Below the pieces are notes generated by a model. The model saw only the letters and a program-made list of their open reading frames with translations. It searched no databases and was not told the DNA's origin. The translations under genes were made by a program, and so were the position numbers. Positions 49,094-57,531 of a stretch of DNA of 64,000 nt are shown here, piece after piece. Location: assembly GCF_014648515.1 (NCBI RefSeq), contig NZ_BMRG01000005.1, forward strand, positions 275,220 through 339,219, read 5' to 3'. Within the stretch, counting starts at the first letter, position 1; every line of letters begins with the position of its first letter. Source of the stretch: Saccharothrix coeruleofusca. GTDB taxonomy: Bacteria > Actinomycetota > Actinomycetes > Mycobacteriales > Pseudonocardiaceae.

Positions 49094-49984
49094 ATGGCGA
49101 TCTTCATCAACAAGGACAGCAAGGTCATCGTCCAGGGCATGACCGGCGCCGAGGGCACCAAGCACACCAAGCGGATGCTGGCCTCGGGCACCACCATCGT
49201 CGGCGGCGTGAACCCGCGCAAGGCGGGCGAGAAGGTCGACTTCGACGGCACCGTGCTGCCGGTGTTCGGCACCGTGGCCGAGGCCATGGAGGCCACCGGC
49301 GCGGACGTGACCGTGATCTTCGTGCCGCCCGCGTTCGCCAAGGCCGCGGTGATCGAGGCCATCGACGCGGGCATCGGCCTGGCCGTGGTGATCACCGAGG
49401 GCATCCCGGTGCACGACACCGCCGCCTTCTGGGCGCACGCCGTGGCCACCGGCAACAAGACCCGGATCATCGGCCCGAACTGCCCCGGCCTGATCAGCCC
49501 CGGCCAGTCCAACGCGGGCATCATCCCGGCCAACATTTCCGGGCCGGGCAAGATCGGCCTGGTGTCCAAGTCGGGCACGCTGACCTACCAGATGATGTAC
49601 GAGCTGCGCGACTTCGGCTTCTCCACCGCCATCGGCATCGGCGGCGACCCGATCATCGGCACCACCCACATCGACGCCCTCAAGGCCTTCCAGGAGGACC
49701 CGGAGACCGAGGCGATCGTGATGATCGGCGAGATCGGCGGCGACGCCGAGGAGCGGGCCGCGGCCTACATCAAGGACAACGTGACCAAGCCCGTCGTGGG
49801 CTACGTCGCCGGCTTCACCGCCCCCGAGGGCAAGACCATGGGCCACGCGGGCGCCATCGTCTCCGGCTCGGCGGGCACCGCCCAGGCCAAGAAGGAGGCC
49901 CTGGAGGCGGCCGGCGTCAAGGTCGGCAAGACGCCCAGCGAGACCGCCGCGCTCATGCGCGAGATCATGAGCTCGATCGGCTGA
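49094..49984 (+). CDS. sucD: Succinyl-CoA synthetase (ADP-forming), alpha subunit
   Basis: A 296-residue CoA-binding subunit. The N-terminal CoA fold is [28 protein letters not shown] and [16 protein letters not shown] are standard; the phosphorylated active-site His lies in [20 protein letters not shown]. Start ATG 49094 is two bases after the sucC stop. It ends at a hairpin at 50005-50035. Confidence 0.98.
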   Translation: MAIFINKDSKVIVQGMTGAEGTKHTKRMLASGTTIVGGVNPRKAGEKVDFDGTVLPVFGTVAEAMEATGADVTVIFVPPAFAKAAVIEAIDAGIGLAVVITEGIPVHDTAAFWAHAVATGNKTRIIGPNCPGLISPGQSNAGIIPANISGPGKIGLVSKSGTLTYQMMYELRDFGFSTAIGIGGDPIIGTTHIDALKAFQEDPETEAIVMIGEIGGDAEERAAAYIKDNVTKPVVGYVAGFTAPEGKTMGHAGAIVSGSAGTAQAKKEALEAAGVKVGKTPSETAALMREIMSSIG

Positions 49985-50004
49985 TCGCAGCCCAGCGCTG
50001 ACCG

Positions 50005-50035
50005 CAGGGGCCGTTCCCACCGGGAGCGGCCCCTG
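50005..50035 (+). terminator. Terminator after sucCD
   Basis: The arms caggggccg and cggcccctg extend inward through tccc/ggga around an ACC loop, with one mismatched pair. It lies 21 bases after the sucD stop. Confidence 0.75.
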
Positions 50036-50162
50036 TCGTCGTGATCACCCGAAGTGTCCGGGGCCGGGGGGAACCAACCAGGTCCGGTCATCGTCGGAGA
50101 GTGCGCATCGGCTAGCGTTCTGCCGTCGCTAGTAGTCCGTCGGTGGAGGAGGAGACCTCACC

Positions 50163-50852
50163 ATGTCCGTGCCGTACGGCGCCCCTCAGCAGCAGCCGGG
50201 TCCGGCGCAGCCGGCGGTGGGCCTGAACCTGAACCTGATCCTCCCGCTGGTCGGCGCGGGCTTCGGCGCCATCGCCTACCTGCTCGCGTTCGCCGATGAC
50301 GCGCGCGGGCTCGGCGGCCTCGAGTTCCTGCTCGCCGCGGCCGTGCTGGCGGGCCTGTCGGTGCTGCCCAAGGCCCCCCGGCTGCTGCCCGCCGCCGCGG
50401 TGCTGTCCGTGGTGCCGACGCTGCTGCTCCTGCAGGGCCTGATCGCCAGCGAGCTGGACGTCAAGGGCATGCAGATCGTCATGCTGATCGTGGCGCTGCT
50501 GGAGAGCGCGGCGATCGTGCTCGCCCTGCTGATGGACGCGGGCGTGGTGAAGTTCGAGCCCAAGCCCGCCAACCCGTACGGCGGTCAGCCGGGCGGGTGG
50601 AACCCGCAGTCCGGTGGCTTCCCGCAGCAGGGGCAGCCCGCCCCGCAGCAGTACGGCCCGCCGTCGGGCCAGTTCGGCCAGCAGCAGCCGCCGCAGCCGC
50701 AGGCCCCGCAGCAGGCCCAAGCCCCGCAGCCGACCTCGTACATGCCGCAGCCGGGCCAGTTCGCCCAGCCCACCCAGCAGCCGGGCCAGCAGCAGCCGGG
50801 CCAGCAGCCGGGCACGCCGCCCGGTGGGTTCGGCGGTCAGCAGCAGAGCTGA
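50163..50852 (+). CDS. DUF5336-type membrane protein with Gln/Pro-rich tail (Rv0954-like)
   Basis: A 229-residue protein starting at ATG 50163 after GGAGGAG. Four hydrophobic helices lie between residues about 20 and 125 (LNLILPLVGAGFGAIAYLLAF, FLLAAAVLAGLSVL, LLPAAAVLSVVPTLLLLQGLI, IVMLIVALLESAAIVLALLM). A tail of about 95 residues of Gln/Pro/Gly follows (GQPAPQQYGPPSGQFGQQQ, GQQQPGQQPGTPPGG). Position between sucD and the DUF6350 gene matches Rv0954, linked to division or envelope in mycobacteria as far as I recall. The cytosolic low-complexity tail may mediate condensate-like or protein contacts, which is inference. Confidence 0.8.
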   Translation: MSVPYGAPQQQPGPAQPAVGLNLNLILPLVGAGFGAIAYLLAFADDARGLGGLEFLLAAAVLAGLSVLPKAPRLLPAAAVLSVVPTLLLLQGLIASELDVKGMQIVMLIVALLESAAIVLALLMDAGVVKFEPKPANPYGGQPGGWNPQSGGFPQQGQPAPQQYGPPSGQFGQQQPPQPQAPQQAQAPQPTSYMPQPGQFAQPTQQPGQQQPGQQPGTPPGGFGGQQQS

Positions 50853-50870
50853 GACCGGGCATGTGAGCCG

Positions 50871-50907
50871 GGAGAGGGGTGGCACCGCGTCGGTGCCACC
50901 CCTCTCC
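50871..50907. terminator. Terminator after the DUF5336-type gene
   Basis: A perfect 16-bp stem (50871-50886 with 50892-50907) and GCGTC loop lie between two co-directional membrane-protein genes, so these are probably separate transcripts. Confidence 0.85.
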
Positions 50908-50961
50908 GCGTTTCCGGCGTGCCTCACCCGAACGGCCCATCGCGACTGAGACAGTGAGAAG

Positions 50962-52377
50962 ATGTCGGTGCTGCAACCCACCTCGCACGGCGCCGTGACC
51001 GATTCCGTCCGGCCGCCCGAGTTCTCCCGCGCCGAGCACGCGCGGGTGCTCGCCACGACCGCGGCGGGTTCGGTGGTCGTCGGCTACGCCGCGGTCGCCG
51101 CGCTGCTGGCCCTGGTCTCCTCCACCGCCGCGCACGCCTCCTTCTCCACCACCGGGGTGCTGGCCGCGGCCGCCCCCGGCTGGCTGGTCGCCCACCACAT
51201 CCCGGTGCGCTTCGACGGCGGCCAGCTGGGCGTGCTGCCGCTGCTGCCGACCGCGCTGGTGATGCTGCTGGTGTCCCGCGCGGCGGCGGGCGCGGCGGAC
51301 CGGCTGGGGCTGTTCGAGCCGCTGCAGGCCAGGTCGGTGGTGTTCACCATCTCCGGCGCGCACGCCGTGGTGGGCGGGCTGATCGCGTTCCTGATGGGCG
51401 AGGCGGGGCCGGTGCGGGCGACGCCCGCGGTGGCGTTCTTCGGCTGCGCGGCGGTGTCCGGGGTCGCGGCGGTGGCGGGCGTGGCGCAGCGCTGCGGCCT
51501 GGTCGAGGTGCTGTTCGACCGGGTCGACCCGGTGGCCCGGCGCGGCTTGCGGGCGGGCGCGCTGGCGCTGTTCGCGCTGGCCGCGGCGGGCGCGCTGCTG
51601 CTGGCGGTGGGCCTGGCCACGTCGTGGCCGACCACCAGCGCGCTGTTCGACCAGGGCGGCGGCACGGTGGGCTCCGGCCTGGGGATCTGGCTGCTGTGCC
51701 TGGGCTACCTGCCCAACGCGGTGGTCGGCGCGATGTCGCTGACCACCGGCGCCGGGTTCTCCCTCGGCGCGGTGATGGTCAGCCCGACGGCGTTCAGCGG
51801 TGGACCGGTGCCCGCCATCCCGCTGCTGGCCGCGCTGCCCGAGCAGCAGCTGGGCCTGCTGCCCGCGGTGTTCGCGCTGCCCGGCGCGATCGGCGTGCTG
51901 GTGGGGCTGGCGCTGCGCACCGCGGCGAAGAGCCCGGCCACGCGGGTGCGGGCGGTGCTGGTGGCGGCGATGACCGCGGGTGTGGGGATGCTGGTGCTGG
52001 CCGCGGTCGCGGGCGGCAACCTCGGCAGCGGGGCGTTCACCCCGGTGACCGTCCCGGCGGGGCTGGCCGCGGTGCTCACCCTGGCCTGGATCGGCCTGCC
52101 CGGCGCGCTGGTGGCCTGGCTGGCGGGTCCGCGCCCGGCCGCCCCGCCCGCTCCGGTGCAGCCGCCCGTCGTCGTCGCCGCTGAAGCGGACGAGGACGAT
52201 GAGGACGACGAAGACGACGAGGTGGAGTACGAGGAGGACGCCGAAGAGCTCGAAGAGGTCGCCGAGGAGGAGGAGGACGACTTCGACGAGCCCGACGGCG
52301 AGCCCGACAGGGAGCCCGCAGCCCCGGAGGACGATGAGGCGCGGGACGACCCGCCCCTGGCGGACAAGCCCGACTAG
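50962..52377 (+). CDS. DUF6350-type multi-pass membrane protein with acidic tail (Rv0955-like)
   Basis: A 471-residue protein with ATG 50962. About ten or more membrane helices fill residues 30-390 (AAGSVVVGYAAVAALLALV, VGGLIAFLMGEA, GLGIWLLCLGYLPNAVVGAM, AAMTAGVGMLVLAAVA). The C-terminal 70 residues are almost all Asp/Glu (EADEDDEDDEDDEVEYEEDA). The neighbouring order DUF5336-DUF6350-purN is that of Rv0954-Rv0956; the Rv0955 product is linked to persistence and division in mycobacteria by my recollection. The acidic tail is likely cytosolic and could bind a basic partner or cations. Confidence 0.8.
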   Translation: MSVLQPTSHGAVTDSVRPPEFSRAEHARVLATTAAGSVVVGYAAVAALLALVSSTAAHASFSTTGVLAAAAPGWLVAHHIPVRFDGGQLGVLPLLPTALVMLLVSRAAAGAADRLGLFEPLQARSVVFTISGAHAVVGGLIAFLMGEAGPVRATPAVAFFGCAAVSGVAAVAGVAQRCGLVEVLFDRVDPVARRGLRAGALALFALAAAGALLLAVGLATSWPTTSALFDQGGGTVGSGLGIWLLCLGYLPNAVVGAMSLTTGAGFSLGAVMVSPTAFSGGPVPAIPLLAALPEQQLGLLPAVFALPGAIGVLVGLALRTAAKSPATRVRAVLVAAMTAGVGMLVLAAVAGGNLGSGAFTPVTVPAGLAAVLTLAWIGLPGALVAWLAGPRPAAPPAPVQPPVVVAAEADEDDEDDEDDEVEYEEDAEELEEVAEEEEDDFDEPDGEPDREPAAPEDDEARDDPPLADKPD

Positions 52378-52434
52378 GCAACGCCTAGGCTGCTTCCTGA
52401 GCTGCTGTGACAGTCCCCAGCAAGGAGAAGCACG

Positions 52435-53070
52435 CTGAGCGCCGCGACCACACTCCGGCTTCCTGTCCCCGCGAGGGTCGTCGTCCTCGTCTCCGGCTCC
52501 GGCACCCTGCTGCAGGCGCTGTTGGACGCCGCGGCCGACCCCGGCTACCCGGTCGAGGTGGTCGCCGTCGGCGCGGACCGCGACGGCATCGAGGGCCTGG
52601 CCCGCGCCGAGCGCGCCGGGGTGCCCGGCTTCGCGGTGAAGCTGCGCGACCACGCCGACCGCGCCGCGTGGGACGCCGCGCTGGCCGAGGCGGTCGCCGC
52701 CCACGAACCCGACCTGGTGGTCTCCGCCGGGTTCATGAAGATCCTCGGACCGGCCTTCCTGGCCCGCTTCGGCGGCCGGATGGTCAACACCCACCCCGCC
52801 CTGCTGCCCGCCTTCCCCGGCGCGCACGGCGTCCGCGACGCGCTGGCCTACGGCGTCAAGGTCACCGGCGCGACCGTGCACCTGGTCGACGGCGGCGTGG
52901 ACACCGGGCCGATCCTGGCCCAGGAGGCGGTGGTCGTCGGCCCCGAGGACGATGTCGAAAGCCTGCACGAGCGCATCAAGGTGGTGGAGCGGCGGCTGCT
53001 GGTCGAGGTGGTCGCGCGCCTGGCCCGCGAGGGCTGCACCGTGGACGGACGAAAGGTGAGCATCCCGTGA
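52435..53070 (+). CDS. purN: Phosphoribosylglycinamide formyltransferase PurN, probable CTG start
   Basis: A 211-residue GAR transformylase using 10-formyl-THF, third step of purine synthesis. The family N-terminus [16 protein letters not shown], the catalytic [15 protein letters not shown] and the Asp-containing [15 protein letters not shown] are all present. An in-frame TGA at 52408-52410 precedes the gene, and between it and the essential SGSGT motif there is no ATG, GTG or TTG. The only plausible initiator is CTG 52435, seven bases after AAGGAG (52422-52427). The stop overlaps the purH GTG by four bases. A sequencing error is the alternative explanation. Confidence 0.9.
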   Translation: MSAATTLRLPVPARVVVLVSGSGTLLQALLDAAADPGYPVEVVAVGADRDGIEGLARAERAGVPGFAVKLRDHADRAAWDAALAEAVAAHEPDLVVSAGFMKILGPAFLARFGGRMVNTHPALLPAFPGAHGVRDALAYGVKVTGATVHLVDGGVDTGPILAQEAVVVGPEDDVESLHERIKVVERRLLVEVVARLAREGCTVDGRKVSIP

Positions 53071-54644
53071 CCACTCCTGCCGAGAGGCGACCGGTTCGTC
53101 GGGCCCTGATCGGGGTGTCCGACAAGTCGGGGCTGCTGGAACTGGCCGCGGGCCTGCACGCGGCCGGAGTCGAGGTCGTGTCCACCGGCGGCACCGCCAA
53201 GGCGCTGGCCGACGCGGGCGTGCCGGTGACCCCGGTGGAGCGGGTGACCGGCTTCCCGGAGGCGCTGGACGGCCGGGTCAAGACGCTGCACCCCAACGTG
53301 CACGCGGGCCTGCTGGCCGACACGCGGCGGCCCGAGCACGTCGCGCAGCTGGAGTCGCTGGGCATCGCGCCGTTCGACCTGCTGGTGGTCAACCTGTACC
53401 CGTTCGCGCGCACGGTCGCCTCCGGCGCGTCGCCCGACGAGTGCGTGGAGCAGATCGACATCGGCGGCCCGGCGATGGTGCGGGCGTCGGCCAAGAACCA
53501 CGCCAGCGTCGCGGTCGTGGTCGACCCCAGCCGGTACGACTGGGTGCTGGAGCAGGTCAGGGCGGGCGGTTTCACGCTGGCCGACCGGCAGCGCCTGGCC
53601 GTGGACGCCTTCCGGCACACCGCGTCCTACGACGTGGCCGTGGCGTCCTGGATGGGCGACGTGCTCATCCCCGACGAGTCGGGCCTGCCCGGCTGGGTCG
53701 GGGCGACGTGGCAGCGCAAGCAGGTGCTGCGCTACGGCGAGAACCCGCACCAGCTGGCCGCCCTCTACACCGGCGGCGACGGCCGGGGCGGACTGGCGAC
53801 CGCGGAGCAGCTGCACGGCAAGGAGATGTCGTACAACAACTACATCGACTCCGACGCGGCGTGGCGGGCTGCCTGGGACCACGAGCTGCCCTGCGTGGCG
53901 ATCATCAAGCACGCCAACCCGTGCGGCATCGCAGTGTCCTCTTTGGAGGGTGCCGCGGCGATCGCCGAGGCGCACCGCAAGGCGCACGCGTGCGACCCGG
54001 TGAGCGCGTTCGGCGGGGTGATCGCGGCCAACCGCGAGGTCACCGTGGAGATGGCCGAGCAGGTCGCCGAGGTGTTCACCGAGGTGATCATCGCCCCGTC
54101 CTACGCCGACGGCGCGGTGGACGTGCTGATGCGCAAGAAGAACGTGCGCATCCTGGTCGCGCCGGAGCCGGTCCGCGGCGGCGCGGAGATGCGCGCGGTG
54201 TCGGGCGGCCTGCTGGTGCAGACCGCGGACACCATCGAAGCCGACGGCGACGACCCGGCCAAGTGGACGCTGGCCTGCGGCACGGCCCTGGACGAGCAGG
54301 GCCTGGCCGACCTGGCGTTCGCCTGGCGGGCCTGCCGCGCGGTGAAGTCCAACGCGATCCTGCTGGCGCACGACGGCGCGACCGTCGGCGCGGGCATGGG
54401 CCAGGTCAACCGGGTGGACGCGGCCAGGCTCGCGGTGGCGCGGGCCGGTGACCGGGCGCGCGGCGCGGTGGCCGCGTCGGACGCGTTCTTCCCGTTCCCG
54501 GACGGGCTGGAAGTGCTGCTGGAGGCCGGTGTGCGGGCGGTCGTGCAGCCGGGCGGCTCGGTGCGCGACGCGGAGGTCATCGCGGCGGCCGAGGCGGCGG
54601 GCGCGACGGTGTACCTGACGGGCACGCGGCACTTCGCGCACTGA
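53067..54644 (+). CDS. purH: Bifunctional AICAR transformylase/IMP cyclohydrolase PurH
   Basis: A 525-residue enzyme catalysing the last two steps to IMP. The N-terminal cyclohydrolase domain ([44 protein letters not shown]) is followed by the transformylase ([40 protein letters not shown] with the catalytic Lys-His, [12 protein letters not shown]). GTG 53067 overlaps the purN stop (GTGA), so purNH is translationally coupled. It supplies IMP to guaB2 and guaA elsewhere in the window. Confidence 0.98.
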   Translation: MTTPAERRPVRRALIGVSDKSGLLELAAGLHAAGVEVVSTGGTAKALADAGVPVTPVERVTGFPEALDGRVKTLHPNVHAGLLADTRRPEHVAQLESLGIAPFDLLVVNLYPFARTVASGASPDECVEQIDIGGPAMVRASAKNHASVAVVVDPSRYDWVLEQVRAGGFTLADRQRLAVDAFRHTASYDVAVASWMGDVLIPDESGLPGWVGATWQRKQVLRYGENPHQLAALYTGGDGRGGLATAEQLHGKEMSYNNYIDSDAAWRAAWDHELPCVAIIKHANPCGIAVSSLEGAAAIAEAHRKAHACDPVSAFGGVIAANREVTVEMAEQVAEVFTEVIIAPSYADGAVDVLMRKKNVRILVAPEPVRGGAEMRAVSGGLLVQTADTIEADGDDPAKWTLACGTALDEQGLADLAFAWRACRAVKSNAILLAHDGATVGAGMGQVNRVDAARLAVARAGDRARGAVAASDAFFPFPDGLEVLLEAGVRAVVQPGGSVRDAEVIAAAEAAGATVYLTGTRHFAH

Positions 54645-54722
54645 GGACAGCGGGCGTCGGTGGGGATCGCCTGCGGCGGTCCCCACTTCCGCGTGCGCGT
54701 ACGGATCACCCGGTCCGGGGCA

Positions 54723-54780
54723 TTGACACCCGGCGGGTGCTCCGCGATACGATCATCACGTCGTTCGAACACGTGTTCGA
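54723..54780 (+). promoter_or_regulatory. SOS promoter of the mutagenesis operon with LexA box
   Basis: TTGACA (54723-54728) and TACGAT (54748-54753) form a promoter with a 19-bp spacer. Immediately downstream, tcgaacacgtgttcga (54765-54780) is a perfect 16-bp palindrome of the actinobacterial LexA type (TCGAAC-N4-GTTCGA), placed to cover the transcription start. This predicts induction by DNA damage. Confidence 0.92.
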
Positions 54781-54857
54781 CAAGACAGGTCGCCGGACTT
54801 CCCACGGCGGTCCGCGCACAGGGGTGCGCGCGGACTCGTTGGGGAGGGAGGGGCCGG

Positions 54858-55661
54858 GTGTCCAGGTCGGCAACGGCGACGCTGTCCGCGCTCGGGGTAG
54901 GCGCGGCCGGCGAGCTGACCGCGGACCCGGCCGGGGTCCTGCCGGTTCGCGGGGAACTGGCGGACCCTCTCCCTCGGGGCGGCCTGCGGCGGGGCAGCAC
55001 GGTGTCGGTGCGCGGGTCGACATCGTTGCTGCTCGCGCTGCTGGCCGAGGCGACCGCCGCAGGGTGCTGGGCGGCCATCGCCGGTCTGCCGCGGTGCGGT
55101 GCGCTCGCGGCGGCCGAGTTGGGGGTGGCCGTGCACCGACTGGCTCTGGTCCCACGTCCAGGGAGGGACCAGAGCCAGGTCGGGCGCACCGTGGCGGCCC
55201 TGCTGGACGGCTTCGACCTGGTGGCCGTCGGCAGCCCGGTGTCCCCCTCGGCGGCCCGCAAGCTGTCCGCGCGGGCACGCCACCGCAGGAGCGTCCTGCT
55301 GCCGCTGACCGACTGGCCCGGCGCCGACCTCGCCCTGCACGCCGAGTCGGGCTCCTGGACCGGGCTGGGCCGTGGTCACGGCCTGCTGCGCGAGCGCGAG
55401 CTCGTCGTGCGAGCCACCGGGCGCGGCACCGCGGCCCGTCCCCGGCGCACCACCCTCCTGCTGCCCGCCCGCGACGGCGGTGTCGCCGCCCACGTCGCGG
55501 AGCCGGGCCATGTCGCGGAGCCGGGCCATGTCGCGGAGCCGGGCCACGGCTTAACCCGCCGCCCGCCCACCCGCGGTCCGGCCCGCTCCTCCGCGCCGTC
55601 CCGCGCCCCCGCCCCAAAACCCCTGCGGCGCAACGCGCGCCTCGCCGTGCACCGCGCCTGA
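54858..55661 (+). CDS. imuA': ImuA'-type mutasome protein
   Basis: A 267-residue RecA/SulA-like protein of the imuA'-imuB-dnaE2 cassette. It starts at GTG 54858 (SRSATATLSALGVGAAG) after a GGGAGGGAGGGG stretch. RecA-fold pieces are GLRRGSTVSVRGSTSLLLALLAEA and LLDGFDLVAVG; no intact Walker A is seen, as is usual for ImuA'. ImuA' interacts with ImuB and is needed for DnaE2-dependent damage-induced mutation in mycobacteria. The C-terminus has three copies of HVAEPG encoded by an 18-base tandem repeat, then a basic Pro-rich tail. Its TGA overlaps the imuB ATG. Confidence 0.87.
   Translation: MSRSATATLSALGVGAAGELTADPAGVLPVRGELADPLPRGGLRRGSTVSVRGSTSLLLALLAEATAAGCWAAIAGLPRCGALAAAELGVAVHRLALVPRPGRDQSQVGRTVAALLDGFDLVAVGSPVSPSAARKLSARARHRRSVLLPLTDWPGADLALHAESGSWTGLGRGHGLLRERELVVRATGRGTAARPRRTTLLLPARDGGVAAHVAEPGHVAEPGHVAEPGHGLTRRPPTRGPARSSAPSRAPAPKPLRRNARLAVHRA
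55491..55544 (+). repeat. 18-base tandem repeat (three units) in imuA'
   Basis: Three consecutive units of catgtcgcggagccgggc (the first with cac in place of cat) encode HVAEPG three times near the C-terminus of ImuA'. Confidence 0.95.
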
Positions 55662-57358
55662 TGGCAGGTCCCGCCTCCCGACGCAGTCCCCGAACCGGCC
55701 CCGTGGCGTCCCGGCGGCCCGGCGAACCGGAGGTCCGCTTGAGCTCCTACACCCTGGTCGTGTGGTGCGCCGACTGGCCCGTCGTGGCGGCGTCCGCGCA
55801 AGCCGCCCTGCCGCCGCACGTGCCCGCCGCGGTGGTGCGCGGTGGCGAGGTCGTCGCCTGCTCCGCCACGGCGCGGGCGCAGGGCGTGCGACGCGGGCAG
55901 CGCAAGCGGGCCGCCCAGGGGCGGTGCCCCGAACTGGTGCTGTTCGACCACGACGACGCGCGCGACGCGCGGGCGTTCGAACCGGTGGCCCAGGCCGTGG
56001 AAGAGCTGGCTCCCGGCATCGAAGTGGTCCGCCCCGGCCTGATCGCCCTCGACGCGCGCGGCCCGGTCGGCTACCACGGCTCGCCCGAGCGGGCCGCCGA
56101 ACTCCTCGTCGACCACGTCGCGGCCCGCGTCGGCGTGGAAGCCCAGGTCGGCTTCGCCGACGGGTTGTTCGCCGCGACCCTCGCCGCGCACCGCGGCGTG
56201 GTCGTGCCGCCCGGCGGCGCCGCCGAGTTCCTCGCGCCGCTGGGCGTGCACGAACTGGATCAGCCCGCCGAGCACCGCGCGGACCGCGCCGAACTGGTCG
56301 ACCTGCTGCGCCGGTTGGGCCTGCGGACGCTGGGCGCGTTCGCGGCCGTGCCGGAGCGCGACGTGGCCTCCCGCTTCGGGCGGCAGGCCGTGCTCGCCCA
56401 CCGGATGGCCCGCGGCTTGGAGGAACGGCCGCGAGCACGCCGCACCCCGTCGGTGGAGCTGGCGGTCACCGGCTCCTTCGACCCGCCCGTGGACCGGGTC
56501 GACGCGGCGGCCTTCGCGGCCAGGGGACTGGCCGAGGAGCTGCACGCGCGCCTGGTCGACCGCGGCCTGGCGTGCACCCGGCTGGGCATCCTGGCCACCA
56601 CCGAAGCGGGCGAGGAGCTGCGCCGGGTGTGGCGGTGCGCGCACCCGCTGACCCCGCAGGGCATCGCGGACCGGGTGCGCTGGCAGCTCGACGGCTGGCT
56701 GACCGGCGCGGCCCCCACCACAGGCCCCACCGCGAGTCCTACTGCGAGTCCTACTGCGAGTCCTACTGCGGGCGTCCACCTGCTCCGGCTCGACCCGGAG
56801 GAGGTGGTCGACGCCACCGCGCTGCAACCGGGTCTGTGGCCCGGCGCGGGGCAGGAGGGCGGCGAGTCGGCCGAGCGCGCGGCCCGCGCCGCGGTGCACG
56901 TCCAGGGCCTGCTCGGGGCGCAAGCCGTCCTCACCCCGGTCCCCCGCGGCGGCCGGGGCCCGGTGGAGCGGATGCGGCTGGTGCCCTGGGGCGACGAGCC
57001 GACGCCCACCGATGACCCGGACCTGCCGTGGCCGGGCAGGCTGCCCGCGCCGTCACCCGCGACCGTGTTCGCCGAACCGGAACCGGTGGCGCTGCTGGAC
57101 GGCTCCGGCGGTGACGTCGGTGTCACCGGCTACGCCGAGCTGACCGTGCCGCCGAGTCGGATCGTGCACGCGGGCCGGACGCGGCGGGTGCTGGCCTGGG
57201 CGGGACCGTGGCCGGTGGACGAGCGGTGGTGGGACGGGCATACCGCGGTGCGCGCCGCGCGTTTGCAAGTGCTGGGGGCCACCTCGAACGGGGAAGAGCT
57301 GGCGTTCCTGCTGATCCGCACGGGCGGTCGGTGGGCGGTGGAAGGGGTTTACGACTGA
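55661..57358 (+). CDS. imuB: ImuB, catalytically inactive Y-family polymerase adaptor
   Basis: A 565-residue Y-family-like protein. ATG 55661 overlaps the imuA' stop (TGATG). The polymerase fold begins at YTLVVWCADWPVVAAS and includes the little-finger region, but the catalytic Asp and Asp-Glu pair of active polymerases are absent, as in other ImuB proteins. LQPGLWPG near residue 390 resembles the beta-clamp-binding QLPLWG of mycobacterial ImuB. ImuB therefore docks DnaE2 and ImuA' on the clamp. A Thr-Ala-Ser-Pro repeat (TASPTASPTASPTA) sits just before this motif in what is probably a flexible hinge. Confidence 0.9.
   Translation: MAGPASRRSPRTGPVASRRPGEPEVRLSSYTLVVWCADWPVVAASAQAALPPHVPAAVVRGGEVVACSATARAQGVRRGQRKRAAQGRCPELVLFDHDDARDARAFEPVAQAVEELAPGIEVVRPGLIALDARGPVGYHGSPERAAELLVDHVAARVGVEAQVGFADGLFAATLAAHRGVVVPPGGAAEFLAPLGVHELDQPAEHRADRAELVDLLRRLGLRTLGAFAAVPERDVASRFGRQAVLAHRMARGLEERPRARRTPSVELAVTGSFDPPVDRVDAAAFAARGLAEELHARLVDRGLACTRLGILATTEAGEELRRVWRCAHPLTPQGIADRVRWQLDGWLTGAAPTTGPTASPTASPTASPTAGVHLLRLDPEEVVDATALQPGLWPGAGQEGGESAERAARAAVHVQGLLGAQAVLTPVPRGGRGPVERMRLVPWGDEPTPTDDPDLPWPGRLPAPSPATVFAEPEPVALLDGSGGDVGVTGYAELTVPPSRIVHAGRTRRVLAWAGPWPVDERWWDGHTAVRAARLQVLGATSNGEELAFLLIRTGGRWAVEGVYD
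56735..56770 (+). repeat. 12-base tandem repeat (three units) in imuB
   Basis: agtcctactgcg occurs three times in succession, encoding a Ser-Pro-Thr-Ala repeat in the linker before the putative clamp-binding motif. Confidence 0.95.
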
Positions 57359-57531
57359 TGGCGACATCCGACGACTTCCGGGGACTGGCCGACTGGTGGG
57401 CCGGGTTCGAGGCGCCCGAGCGGGCGGGCGAGCCTGCGTACCCGGCCAACTTCGGGTGGCTGCCCTCGCCGGTGCAGGCGCTGCCCTCGCTGATCCCACG
57501 GCCGCGCGGGGCTCGCGACGACACGCTCTGA
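57358..57531 (+). CDS. Small protein encoded between imuB and dnaE2
   Basis: A 57-residue ORF whose ATG overlaps the imuB stop (TGATG at 57356-57360) and whose TGA overlaps the dnaE2 ATG (57529-57533). The protein is soluble, aromatic and Pro-rich: MATSDDFRGLADWWAGFEAP, then NFGWLPSPVQALPSLIPRPR. No family is recognised. QALPSL is loosely like a hexapeptide clamp-binding motif. Overlaps on both sides imply that it is translated in step with the mutasome proteins and argue that it is a real gene. Confidence 0.75.
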   Translation: MATSDDFRGLADWWAGFEAPERAGEPAYPANFGWLPSPVQALPSLIPRPRGARDDTL

